A stretch of 64,000 nucleotides of DNA from Elizabethkingia bruuniana (GTDB lineage: Bacteria > Bacteroidota > Bacteroidia > Flavobacteriales > Weeksellaceae). This document shows positions 1-7,989 of this stretch, piece by piece (the first letter of the stretch is position 1; each line of letters starts with the position of its first letter). The position numbers and the translations under genes were made by a program. The stretch is from contig NZ_CP014337.1 of assembly GCF_002024805.1 (NCBI RefSeq), positions 1,426,001 to 1,490,000 of the forward strand, given 5' to 3'. The notes below the pieces were generated by a model. That model did no database searches. It had not been told where the DNA came from and saw only the letters and a list, made by a program, of their open reading frames with translations.

Positions 1-73
1 AATCTTTCTGTTTCAACTAAATTATGGGTCTGTAAAATAAGTTCAGAGATTATCATCGGATTTATTTTGTTGT

Positions 74-697
74 TTATATTTTCTCGATTTTATAAGTACA
101 GCGTTTGCCGCTGTCTAATATATATTCTGTTCTTTCTATATTATATTCAGGACCAAGCAGCTGTCTGAAGTTGTTAAGTTCCGATCGGCAAAAACCCTGG
201 CATTCTGTTGCGGCAGCACAGATGGGGCAATGATTTTCTATAAGATAATAAGTGTCTTCATCTTTTTTCCATTCTGCCATATAACCTTCTTCAGAACGTT
301 TCCGGCTCAGTATTTTTAATTTCTGATCCAGTGTCTCTGCTCCATTTAAAGCTTTATCATACTTTTGGTAAACAATTGCCTCTCTGTCTCCAATAAGCAG
401 ATTTAATGCATTTTCTCCTAACAGGTTTTTTACTGATTTTAGCAGCTGTACTGTAATATCTGCATGGCTGTCCGGAAATTTGGCAATTCCCTTTTCAGTG
501 AGAGAATAGCTGACAGAAGGTCGGCCTACTCCTCCACTTTGCACATTTGCTTCTACAAGTCCGTCTGCAGACAAATTAAGAAGATGTTTTCTGGCCCCTT
601 CTTTTGTTATGTCTAATTCTTCTGCAATAACAAGAGCAGTTGCCTCTCCTCTCATCTTCAGAAGCATTAATATTTTATCTGTTGGATTTTTTTTCAT
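74..697 (-). CDS. SufR-like HTH transcriptional regulator with C-terminal cysteine cluster
   Basis: 207 residues. A winged helix-turn-helix fills about residues 5-70 (ITKEGARKHLLNL recognition region, GRPSVSYSLTEKG wing). The C-terminal half carries Cys157, Cys160, Cys166, Cys170 and Cys200, ending in the R-C-x-Y/F pattern typical of COG2345/SufR regulators, in which such cysteines hold an Fe-S cluster. It is transcribed divergently from a superoxide dismutase/DUF2480/flavin reductase operon, and GTTG-type palindromes lie in front of both genes, so I infer an Fe-S or redox-responsive repressor of that operon and of itself. The start is the ATG followed by a run of A; a perfect -7 box lies 36-43 bases upstream. 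Cluster binding is inferred from the family and not shown by the sequence. Confidence 0.8.
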   Translation of the reverse strand: MKKNPTDKILMLLKMRGEATALVIAEELDITKEGARKHLLNLSADGLVEANVQSGGVGRPSVSYSLTEKGIAKFPDSHADITVQLLKSVKNLLGENALNLLIGDREAIVYQKYDKALNGAETLDQKLKILSRKRSEEGYMAEWKKDEDTYYLIENHCPICAAATECQGFCRSELNNFRQLLGPEYNIERTEYILDSGKRCTYKIEKI

Positions 698-701
698 TTA
701 G

Positions 702-714
702 CAACAATTAGTTG
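702..714. promoter_or_regulatory. Candidate operator 1, CAAC-N5-GTTG
   Basis: CAAC-AATTA-GTTG lies 5 bases upstream of the regulator start codon, between it and the -7 box at 733-740. The sequence AGTTGTTTTAT at 710-720 is repeated exactly at 830-840 in operator 2. This suggests one protein binding both sites and autoregulation; that is an inference. Confidence 0.45.
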
Positions 715-732
715 TTTTATTTTTATCTGTTA

Positions 733-740
733 CAAAGTTA
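733..740 (-). promoter_or_regulatory. -7 promoter box of the SufR-like regulator
   Basis: The minus strand reads TAACTTTG, a full match to the Bacteroidota TAnnTTTG -7 element. Transcription would start near 726, upstream of operator 1. No TTG was found at the usual -33 spacing. Confidence 0.5.
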
Positions 741-813
741 GTAGTTTCTATTTATTAGCTTTTATATCTGATACCAGTTATTGATAGATATTTTAAATTA
801 TTTCATTTTATTT

Positions 814-841
814 AATAAAACAACTTTTTAGTTGTTTTATT
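814..841. promoter_or_regulatory. Candidate operator 2, perfect 11-bp inverted repeat before sodA
   Basis: Arms 814-824 and 831-841 (core ATAAAACAAC / GTTGTTTTAT) are perfect complements around a 6-base TTTTTA spacer. The right arm contains a TTG (832-834) that sits 19 bases before TTACTTTG (854-861), an imperfect -7 box. A bound repressor would therefore cover the -33 element of the superoxide dismutase promoter. Confidence 0.5.
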
Positions 842-892
842 GTTTTTCTTCTTTTACTTTGCCACAGATTAATAACAATAAAAAACAACGTT

Positions 893-1519
893 ATGAGTAC
901 ATTTCAGTTACCAGAACTTCCATATGCATATGATGCTTTAGAGCCTCACTTTGACAGCGAAACAATGAAAATTCATCATCAGCGTCACCATCAGGCTTAT
1001 GTAGACAATCTGAACAAAGCTCTTGAAGGTAGTGATGCAGAAGGAAAAAGTCTGAAAGAAATTTTACCGGAAATAAGTAAATACAGTCCTGCTGCAAGAA
1101 ATAATGGCGGCGGACATTATAACCATCTTTTGTTCTGGAGTATACTATCTCCAACTCCTAAAACTGAGCCTACAGGCAAATTGGCAGAAGCAATTAAATT
1201 GACTTTTGGCAGCATGGATGCTCTGAAAGAGGAAATAAAAAGAGTTGGTTTGGGACAATTTGGTTCCGGTTGGTCATGGTTATTTGTAAAGTATAACGGT
1301 TCTTTAGGAATTACAGGAACGGCTAACCAGGATAATCCACTAATGGATACACAATTGGTAAGCAGAGGATTTCCTATTCTGGGAGTAGATGTTTGGGAGC
1401 ATGCTTATTATCTTAAATATCAGAATAAGAGAGCTGACTATCTGGATGCTTTCTGGTCTGTCCTGAATTGGGAGGTTGTGGAAGAAAACTACGAAGCTGC
1501 GCTTGCAGAAATTAAATAG
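893..1519 (+). CDS. sodA: Superoxide dismutase, Mn-type
   Basis: 208 residues, full family length. It dismutates superoxide to peroxide and oxygen. Metal ligands are visible as His28 (KIHHQRHH), His78 (HYNHLLFW) and Asp166/His170 (DVWEH). The active-site Gln lies at position 146 (TANQDNPL) with Gly at the GGH position, the arrangement of manganese enzymes; iron enzymes carry Gln near residue 69. Cambialistic metal use cannot be excluded. No signal peptide, so cytoplasmic. It is the first gene of a plus-strand operon with a DUF2480 protein and a flavin reductase, behind a palindromic operator shared with the divergent SufR-like regulator. Confidence 0.95.
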   Translation: MSTFQLPELPYAYDALEPHFDSETMKIHHQRHHQAYVDNLNKALEGSDAEGKSLKEILPEISKYSPAARNNGGGHYNHLLFWSILSPTPKTEPTGKLAEAIKLTFGSMDALKEEIKRVGLGQFGSGWSWLFVKYNGSLGITGTANQDNPLMDTQLVSRGFPILGVDVWEHAYYLKYQNKRADYLDAFWSVLNWEVVEENYEAALAEIK

Positions 1520-1570
1520 CACAAAAGCAGCATTGTGCGAAACAATTAGCGTTATCTGTAGAATTTTGTA

Positions 1571-2071
1571 ATGACAGGGAATATTTTTATAAACAAGGTT
1601 GAGGCATCAGGAATCATAGCATTTGATTTAATTGATTATAAGCCGGATATCGAGATCATTGAATTCGATATTAAAGATTATCTTTACATGGAGATGATCG
1701 TGAAAGAAAAAGAATTCAGAAGCTCGATATCTCAGATTGATTTTACTTACTTCAAAGGGAAGGCTGTAGCTATAGTTTGCTCAGCAGATGCTATTATCCC
1801 GCCTTGGGTTTACATGGTACTGGCTGAAAAATTTCATGGCAATGCTGCTTATTTTGATTTTAAGGATATAACTTCCGTTGAAGAGGATTTATGGAAGGAT
1901 AATCTGCTAAAGGCCGATGTATCTTCTTTCACCGGACATAAAGTGGTGGTGAGGGCAAGACCGGATATACCGCCTGCACTTTATATGCTGGCTACGAGTC
2001 GCCTGAAGCCTTTGGTAAAAGCGCTGATGTATGGTGAAATAGGAATGCCTAAAGTAATTTTTAAAAACTAA
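1571..2071 (+). CDS. DUF2480 family protein
   Basis: 166 residues, cytoplasmic, no signal peptide. Its sequence (DFTYFKGKAVAIVCSADAIIPPW, then RPDIPPALYMLATSRLKPLVKALMYGE at the end) fits DUF2480, a Bacteroidota family without a known activity that is often found beside suf Fe-S assembly genes. Here it follows sodA by 51 bases and precedes a flavin reductase, with a SufR-like regulator upstream, so a role in Fe-S maintenance under oxidative stress is reasonable but unproven. The last ~25 residues are basic and well conserved in style. Confidence 0.75.
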   Translation: MTGNIFINKVEASGIIAFDLIDYKPDIEIIEFDIKDYLYMEMIVKEKEFRSSISQIDFTYFKGKAVAIVCSADAIIPPWVYMVLAEKFHGNAAYFDFKDITSVEEDLWKDNLLKADVSSFTGHKVVVRARPDIPPALYMLATSRLKPLVKALMYGEIGMPKVIFKN

Positions 2072-2077
2072 AAAGCC

Positions 2078-2095
2078 GATATTCAGAAGAATATC
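2078..2095 (+). other. Intercistronic hairpin
   Basis: GATATTC-AGAA-GAATATC forms a perfect 7-bp stem with a 4-base loop between the DUF2480 and reductase genes. There is no T-run, so it is more likely an mRNA stability or processing element than a terminator. Confidence 0.35.
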
Positions 2096-2113
2096 AGAAT
2101 ATATTATATACTA

Positions 2114-2653
2114 ATGAAAGCAATAATATTCAACGGAGCGCTGGAAAGAAATCCTTTGTCTACCTCCGGAGCACTTTCGGATTATATTTCGGGAAAACTG
2201 AAAGAATCTGGTGTGGAAAGCAAAATATTCAATCTTGCAGACAGCGGAATACCATTATATGATACAACATTGAAAAATGTACCTCATGGTGTAGAAGTTA
2301 TGAATGCATTGTTTCTGGAGGCAGATGTTCATTTCTGGCTTGCTCCTCTTTATCATGGAAGCATTCCGGGAGTTATGAAAAACTGTCTTGACTGGCTTGA
2401 AGTAAGTGCTAAAAATGCAGAACCTTATCTTACAGATAGAAAAGTAGGACTGGTTTGCTGGGCAGATGGTGTGCAGGCCATGCAGGGAATTAATGCTATG
2501 GATGCTATTGCAAAGTCATTAAGAGCATGGACACTGCCTTTTAGTGTGCCTATTGCCAGAAGCGGCCTTTATGAAGAAGGACAATCAGGTATTATATCTC
2601 AGGAATATAAAAAGAAACTGGATCTTCTGATTAAAATTGCTATAAAAAAATAA
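2114..2653 (+). CDS. NAD(P)H-dependent FMN reductase / flavodoxin-fold oxidoreductase
   Basis: 179 residues with the flavodoxin-like fold of the NADPH-dependent FMN reductase family (SsuE/ArsH/ChrR relatives). The N-terminal strand and phosphate loop read IIFNGALERNPLSTSGAL, and the flavin-contacting segment reads PLYHGSIPGVMKNCLDWLE near residue 75. It probably reduces flavin or quinone with NAD(P)H. As last gene of the sodA operon it is likely co-regulated for oxidative stress or for supplying reduced flavin to iron/Fe-S metabolism. The true electron acceptor cannot be read from the sequence. Confidence 0.8.
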   Translation: MKAIIFNGALERNPLSTSGALSDYISGKLKESGVESKIFNLADSGIPLYDTTLKNVPHGVEVMNALFLEADVHFWLAPLYHGSIPGVMKNCLDWLEVSAKNAEPYLTDRKVGLVCWADGVQAMQGINAMDAIAKSLRAWTLPFSVPIARSGLYEEGQSGIISQEYKKKLDLLIKIAIKK

Positions 2654-2680
2654 TTATGGTGTAGTCTGTCGGCTTTTAAA

Positions 2681-3073
2681 TTATTCGGTGATTTCTATAA
2701 TATTTTTTTCCGGGTCAAGGACTACACTTTCGTAATATCCATCGCCTGTAAGTCTGGGAAAACCAGCGATAGCATATCCGTCCGCCTCAAGCTGTTGGGT
2801 TAGCTTATCTACTTTTTCTCTGCTTCCAAGGCTAATAGCAAAATGAATAATTCCCATAGTTTGTTTCTCATAATCATGTGTAGACTTGATAATATCAGGT
2901 CTCTGCATCAGTTCTATTCTGCAGTCTCCGTGCGGAAAGCTTAAAAAATAGGATTGGAATTGTTTTACAGGATTGATATATTTTTCGTTAGAAACAGCAC
3001 TGAAATATTTTTCATAAAAAGATCTAATGGTTTCTAAATCTTCTACCCATAGGGCAATGTGTTCTATTTTCAT
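2681..3073 (-). CDS. VOC (glyoxalase/bleomycin resistance/dioxygenase) family protein
   Basis: 130 residues, one vicinal-oxygen-chelate domain. It opens with MKIEHIALWVEDLETIRSFYEKYF, including the typical His metal ligand (His5), has GIIHFAISLGS in the second half, and ends with VVLDPEKNIIEITE, whose glutamate is the usual last ligand. Family members include glyoxalase I and resistance proteins; the substrate here is unknown. It runs convergently to the flavin reductase with only 27 bases between stops, and no regulatory link is visible. Confidence 0.8.
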   Translation of the reverse strand: MKIEHIALWVEDLETIRSFYEKYFSAVSNEKYINPVKQFQSYFLSFPHGDCRIELMQRPDIIKSTHDYEKQTMGIIHFAISLGSREKVDKLTQQLEADGYAIAGFPRLTGDGYYESVVLDPEKNIIEITE

Positions 3074-3130
3074 ATGATAAAATTAATAAAAAGAATTAGT
3101 TCCTTTATTCATATAATTTCTGTTTAAATG

Positions 3131-3159
3131 CAAATAGCAGCTTTTAAGGCTGCTATTTG
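3131..3159. terminator. Inverted repeat, probable terminator after the aspartyl protease gene
   Basis: CAAATAGCAGC / GCTGCTATTTG, an 11-bp perfect stem with loop TTTTAAG, lies between the protease stop (3224) and the VOC start (3073). The T-tract is weak on the minus strand and better on the plus strand. Confidence 0.5.
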
Positions 3160-3223
3160 TTTTGAAATATAAATGTTAATGGGAATGTTTGTTGGGGTTA
3201 TTTATATTAACTGAAGAAACTTT

Positions 3224-4417
3224 TTAAAGCAGCTTTTTCAATTTAAATTTTACTGATTTAACTTTGTTGTCATTATCTATATATTTAATAAGGATCTTTT
3301 TGTTTTTTCGTTTTAGAACCTGACTATAAAAATGGATATCTTTATTCTGAATATTATTAATAGATATAATCCGTTGACCTTCCCTAAGTCCCTTTTTATA
3401 GGCATCAGTATTTTGTAAAACATTTGATATTATAATTTCTTTCCTGTCATCGCTATATTTTAAAGATATAGGACTAACCAATTCTTCAAAATTTTCATGA
3501 AAAAGATAATTAGGTTTTAAATAAATATTCTTGTTTTTATAATCGAGTATAATATTAAATCTGTAAATGATTTCGCTACCCAGAATGCCAAGGATATCCT
3601 CCGCAGAGCTGACACCTTCTTTGTCTGAAGCCAAAGAAATATCTAAATTCTTATTTTCAAATCTTGTATTGCCTAGTGTAATACTTTTAATAAGCCCCTT
3701 TTCGTAATTGGTCTTATTGCTTAGGTTATTGCTGATAAGTGTTATTTTTTCATCAATTTTATTTAATAATTTATTTTTTTCTTTATAAGGAGAATTTACT
3801 AAAAGACTTAGTCCTGCTCCACTATCAAATAAAATGTCACCGGAAAATTTCTCTTTATTTTTCAGTTCAAACGTAATGGGTAACTTTGGAATACCCGAGT
3901 AAAATTCAAAAGGCAGCTTCTGATAACCCGTATAATCGGAAAAATTATCGAACTTATATAAACTTATGGTATGTGTTTCAAAATCAATTTTAGTGAGATA
4001 TTTTTTCAAAATTGAAGCACCTATTATCCCGTCAAATTTCTGTTCGAATAACGCGTTAAGTCTGGATAGGTCATCTAAAACAATATTTGTGCTGTCTATA
4101 TAGTGGCTTCGATCTAAGAATATTTTTTGGTTAGTCAATACATCATAGAGCTTTTTACCTCCTGCTCCTCTTATTTCTGTTTTATATTTGGCTTTAAGAT
4201 TAAGTTTTTGTGCTATTTTTTTATCTAAAAGTGTAGTTCCTGCTCCTGTATCAAAAAAGAAAAGCAAGCTGTCTTTTTGATTTTCCACAGGTAGTTTTAT
4301 AAAGATGGATCTATTGTCTTTTGACAATTTAAAAGGTAGATTAATCTGTTGTGCATAAAGACAAATAACAGATAAGAGGGCTAGTAAAAGATGTACTTTT
4401 TTGGGTTTTGTTTTCAT
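3224..4417 (-). CDS. Exported two-lobed retropepsin-like aspartyl protease with C-terminal PDZ domain
   Basis: 397 residues from the ATG at 4417, which begins a signal peptide (MKTKPKKVHLLLALLSVICLYA). A longer frame starts at 4471 but puts 18 unrelated residues in front of it. Two aspartyl protease lobes carry Asp56-Thr-Gly-Ala-Gly and Asp198-Ser-Gly-Ala-Gly, so a single chain could form the complete two-aspartate active site. A PDZ-like domain covers about residues 310-395 (VLQNTDAYKKGLREGQRIISINN). It probably acts in the periplasm or outer membrane on proteins or peptides. It diverges from a two-component system across 119 bases, so regulation by that system is possible. Confidence 0.75.
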   Translation of the reverse strand: MKTKPKKVHLLLALLSVICLYAQQINLPFKLSKDNRSIFIKLPVENQKDSLLFFFDTGAGTTLLDKKIAQKLNLKAKYKTEIRGAGGKKLYDVLTNQKIFLDRSHYIDSTNIVLDDLSRLNALFEQKFDGIIGASILKKYLTKIDFETHTISLYKFDNFSDYTGYQKLPFEFYSGIPKLPITFELKNKEKFSGDILFDSGAGLSLLVNSPYKEKNKLLNKIDEKITLISNNLSNKTNYEKGLIKSITLGNTRFENKNLDISLASDKEGVSSAEDILGILGSEIIYRFNIILDYKNKNIYLKPNYLFHENFEELVSPISLKYSDDRKEIIISNVLQNTDAYKKGLREGQRIISINNIQNKDIHFYSQVLKRKNKKILIKYIDNDNKVKSVKFKLKKLL

Positions 4418-4536
4418 AATTTTTTTTCTGGTACAAATTTTCACTAAAAAGAAAAATATCTTAGTTATCAAATCGTTATCTAGTGTTAAATAGTGTTATC
4501 AGATTATTTTATTACAACTCATAATATGTAATTTCG

Positions 4537-5895
4537 ATGCATAGAAATACAAATTGCATGTATAACTTTTTTATTCGTTTCGGGAAACCGCTTTTAATAT
4601 TAACTGTAGTTGTTGTTTTTATCTTTCAGGGATATTGGCTATGGAATACTTTTCAGTCCAAGAAGAAAGAGTTGCTGGATCAGACAAAAGTAGAAATGCA
4701 ACAAATTCTACTTAATAAACTGATGGGTGAACTTGCTAAAAATCCAGAGGTTAAATCTGCTCTTGGGAAGCAGGATGGCTCTATAAAGGAGAGCTATAAA
4801 ACAAATAAGAATGCAGAGGTTATCGTTTTAGAATCCAGTAATTTGAAAACTCCTGAGAAGATAAAAAAGTTTAATCTTCCGGATCTGAAAACCGATAGTC
4901 TGCTCTATTCTTCAATAAAGAAATCTATGCCGGTATTGTTTAGGTACGGAGATATTATTGTTTATAATAAAGCTAAAAAAGTTGTAAGTACATATCCTGC
5001 AGGACAGGCTGTTTATACAGAAAATACAACGGAAGATATCAGTAAATTGTATGGTAAAGGAACCTTCAGTATTCATATAGAGAACTTATTCACCACTACT
5101 ATCTATTCTATATCATGGGCAATTTTATTTTCCGTATTCTATATGGTTCTTTTTATCGGAACACTATTTATTATATACCGCAATTTGTTGCTTAATCAGA
5201 AACTCCTGAGAAATAAAGAAGTGTTTACCCGTAATATGACACATGAGCTTAAAATTCCTGTGTCTACGATATTGATTGCAGCCGAAGGTTTGGAAAAATA
5301 CAATATTACAAATGAACCTGAGGGTGCAAAAAAATATGTCCATATTATTCAGCGAGCAGCCAATAAACTTTCTTCTCTGGTAGAAGCAATCCTGCAAAAT
5401 GCCAGAGCGGATGAAGCTACAGGGAAAATTGATCTGAATTCTGTAAATTTATTGTCCTTATTACATGAAGTTCAGGATAATCTTTCGGTCATTATAGAAG
5501 ATAAGCAGGCAGAAATAAGGCTGATGAATATTGGTGAAGATATGAGTATAAAAGGCAATTATGAACAGCTAAAGCAGATATTTATCAATCTGTATGATAA
5601 TTCTCTGAAATATTCTGATAAAAAGCCTGTTATAAGTGTTTTGGCAGTTAAAAAGAATAACCGGATTATCATAACCATACAAGATAATGGTATTGGTATT
5701 CCTCGAAAATATGAAAAAGAAATTTTTGCTCCATACTTCAGAATTATGAATAATGATTTGCATGATGTGAAAGGATTTGGCCTTGGGTTAAGTTTTGTAA
5801 AGAGTTCTTTAATAAAACAAAACGGAAACATCCGCTTGTTACATACTACAACAGAAGGCACAACTATAGAATTAAATATCCCTTCGTATGAATAA
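4537..5895 (+). CDS. Sensor histidine kinase (HisKA/HATPase), OmpR-type partner
   Basis: 452 residues. A membrane helix at about 18-33, a ~150-residue periplasmic sensor without recognisable fold, and a second helix at about 190-215 place it in the inner membrane. The HisKA box has phospho-acceptor His236 (FTRNMTHELKIP). The ATPase domain shows an N-box (INLYDNSLKYS), G1 (DNGIGIP) and G2 (GFGLGLSFV). A TAATTTCG box just before the first ATG would make the second ATG (4558, residue 8) the real start. Its stop overlaps the response regulator by 8 bases, so the two form one signalling pair. The signal is unknown. Confidence 0.9.
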   Translation: MHRNTNCMYNFFIRFGKPLLILTVVVVFIFQGYWLWNTFQSKKKELLDQTKVEMQQILLNKLMGELAKNPEVKSALGKQDGSIKESYKTNKNAEVIVLESSNLKTPEKIKKFNLPDLKTDSLLYSSIKKSMPVLFRYGDIIVYNKAKKVVSTYPAGQAVYTENTTEDISKLYGKGTFSIHIENLFTTTIYSISWAILFSVFYMVLFIGTLFIIYRNLLLNQKLLRNKEVFTRNMTHELKIPVSTILIAAEGLEKYNITNEPEGAKKYVHIIQRAANKLSSLVEAILQNARADEATGKIDLNSVNLLSLLHEVQDNLSVIIEDKQAEIRLMNIGEDMSIKGNYEQLKQIFINLYDNSLKYSDKKPVISVLAVKKNNRIIITIQDNGIGIPRKYEKEIFAPYFRIMNNDLHDVKGFGLGLSFVKSSLIKQNGNIRLLHTTTEGTTIELNIPSYE

Positions 5896-6577
5896 TAAAG
5901 CCAGAATATTATATTTAGAAGATGATACTGATCTGGGAGGACTAACCTGTGAATTTCTGGAGAGAGAAGGTTTTATTGTAAAATGGGTAAATAATGGAGA
6001 GGAAGGACTTTTGGCTATACAAAATCAGGATTTTGATATTGTGATTGCAGATATTATGATGCCAAAGTTAGATGGTTATTCCTTTCTGAAGGTAATAAGA
6101 GAGCAAGGTAATACTATTCCTTTAATTCTTCTTTCTGCACGTGTATTAACAGAGGATGTATTAAAAGGCTTCTCTATAGGTGCAGATGATTACATGCGCA
6201 AGCCTTTTAGTATTGAAGAGCTTGTGGCCAGAGTCAACAGACTGCTTAAAAATGTAAAAGTTACAGCAGTACCAGTTATAAAGACCGTGAAAATTGGTGA
6301 TTACGAATACAATCCTTATACGCTTAAACTAAAGTATGAGGATGAGTATTTTAATCTTTCTCCAAAATCCGGAGAAATTCTCCACAGACTGGCTACAGGT
6401 GAAAACGGAATGCTGCTTCGGGACAAAACACTTATAGATCTTTGGGGAGATGATAATTTCTTCAACGGACGCAGTTTGGATGTTTTTATTTCTAAATTGC
6501 GCAAATTGCTGTCAAAAGATCCTCGGATTAATATTTTGAATGTCAGAGCTGTTGGTTACCGACTGATTATTACATAG
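5888..6577 (+). CDS. OmpR/PhoB-family response regulator
   Basis: 229 residues. The receiver domain (1-120) has the acidic pocket EDD at 11-13, phospho-acceptor Asp55 (IADIMMP) and the conserved Lys of RKPFS. The C-terminal winged helix (about 130-229) ends in LRKLLSKDPRINILNVRAVGYRL, the OmpR-type wing. It overlaps the kinase gene by 8 bases and is surely its cognate regulator. Plausible targets in the window are its own operon and the divergent aspartyl protease; no operator was identified. Confidence 0.93.
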   Translation: MNNKARILYLEDDTDLGGLTCEFLEREGFIVKWVNNGEEGLLAIQNQDFDIVIADIMMPKLDGYSFLKVIREQGNTIPLILLSARVLTEDVLKGFSIGADDYMRKPFSIEELVARVNRLLKNVKVTAVPVIKTVKIGDYEYNPYTLKLKYEDEYFNLSPKSGEILHRLATGENGMLLRDKTLIDLWGDDNFFNGRSLDVFISKLRKLLSKDPRINILNVRAVGYRLIIT

Positions 6578-6602
6578 TTGATATAGTATGATATATATTA
6601 TA

Positions 6603-6635
6603 AAAGCCTCACAAACTTATGATTTGTGAGGCTTT
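6603..6635. terminator. Bidirectional terminator
   Basis: AAAGCCTCACAAA / TTTGTGAGGCTTT, a 13-bp perfect stem with a 7-base loop and A/T runs on both sides. It sits between the convergent response regulator and ABC permease genes and can end transcription from both. Confidence 0.85.
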
Positions 6636-6639
6636 ATTT

Positions 6640-7986
6640 TTAAAGAACAGGCTTTCTGAAATTCTGCATCGTGAGTATACCTAATAATAAACTGAAGATA
6701 AATAAAGGTCCGAGCATTGCCCTCCAGTTGGGCTGAAAATCTTCGTGATAATGCTCCGGTTGGAAGGAATCCCAGTTTAGATTGCTTACCGGCTCATTGG
6801 CAAAAATTTTAGGATAGAAATAAAGCCGCATTTTTTCATGAAACTTATCTGTGGCTTGCATAAACTTTAACTGATTGCTAAGCCCCGAATGAGTAAGATC
6901 ATTAAACTGAAATTGGGTATGCAATCCTGGTATAAAAAAAGAAAGACTCCGGCTCATTTTTTCACGCTCCCATAATTTATGGACCAATTGATCAGACTGT
7001 GCTTTGGATTCATCGTCGCCCATTTGCTGCATAGCGTAGTACCATAGCCAGTTGAAACTCTCTTTCGGATATCCAAAAGAAGAAAACTGAGGATAATGTT
7101 TATAAAACTTCTCCATAGTAGCTTTTTTATCTGTGTCCCATTTTGCATGATAACCCTCTCTTTGTTCTATTACTGTATCCAATGCTTCTGGCAGTGGATA
7201 TCTATTTATAATAAAATTATTCAGAAGTGCTGGTAATACAATGATTAATATAATCCAGAATGAAAGCAGACTTGCCGCATTGATACTGGAATTCTTCTTC
7301 ATGGATACAATCCAGAAGCTTAGCGCAAACCAAAAGCTCAGATAGAAGAAAGACACAGAAACAAAGCCAAAGAATACTGTATTGAAAGACAAATCAAGAA
7401 TTATAAATGCCAGAATCATTAAGATTATGAACACACCCATGACTGAAACAAAACGTACTAGTAACTTTCGGAAAAGAATCATTATCGGTTCTGGCGACTG
7501 TACAGATACCAATACCCAGGTACTCTCCTCTTTCTCTTCAGATAGCAGATTATAACAGAACGAAATAATAACTAACGGAAAAAGGAATATAATGACAAAA
7601 CCCAGATCCAGATTTCCGAAAAGAAGACTTACAGGATTGTTGAGATCGGTATCATATTTCTGACCTTCAAGATTTCTGATGGTGAGGCTTTGTACAGATG
7701 GATTAATATCGCGTTGTCCTACAGAAAGAGCATTTAGGTTATCTGTATTATTTACCAGTCCAAACTTCAGGTAATATAGCAGCAGACCTGCTTCTTTGTC
7801 AAAATATTTGACATAGCGCTGTATATGATCCTGCTGATATTTGGCTGTGTGTTCAATATTGTTTTCTTGTTTATCTATAAACTGTTTACCAATATAGATA
7901 CTCACCATACCCGATAACAGTAAAAAAGCCAATCCAAGGTAAGCTGACCGGGAGCGGAAGAAGTTTTTAAATAATAATAGGTACAT
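6640..7986 (-). CDS. ABC-2 type permease, DUF3526 family (second permease of the module)
   Basis: 448 residues, about six membrane helices. The first helix (near residues 13-30) is followed by a long extracytoplasmic loop of about 90 residues, and another large soluble stretch (about 265-425) precedes the last helix; this is the DUF3526/NosY-like layout. After the second helix comes the LLSEEKEESTW coupling segment typical of ABC-2 permeases. It starts 3 bases after the upstream permease gene and is the last gene of a five-gene operon with a TonB receptor and ABC ATPase. I infer an inner-membrane exporter half or a mechanochemical subunit. The substrate is unknown. Confidence 0.8.
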   Translation of the reverse strand: MYLLLFKNFFRSRSAYLGLAFLLLSGMVSIYIGKQFIDKQENNIEHTAKYQQDHIQRYVKYFDKEAGLLLYYLKFGLVNNTDNLNALSVGQRDINPSVQSLTIRNLEGQKYDTDLNNPVSLLFGNLDLGFVIIFLFPLVIISFCYNLLSEEKEESTWVLVSVQSPEPIMILFRKLLVRFVSVMGVFIILMILAFIILDLSFNTVFFGFVSVSFFYLSFWFALSFWIVSMKKNSSINAASLLSFWIILIIVLPALLNNFIINRYPLPEALDTVIEQREGYHAKWDTDKKATMEKFYKHYPQFSSFGYPKESFNWLWYYAMQQMGDDESKAQSDQLVHKLWEREKMSRSLSFFIPGLHTQFQFNDLTHSGLSNQLKFMQATDKFHEKMRLYFYPKIFANEPVSNLNWDSFQPEHYHEDFQPNWRAMLGPLFIFSLLLGILTMQNFRKPVL

Positions 7987-7989
7987 AGC

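Noticed and set aside
1-73. Left edge as part of a further gene
   Set aside because: No frame there continues into a recognisable protein; only AT-rich sequence after the SufR-like stop codon is visible.
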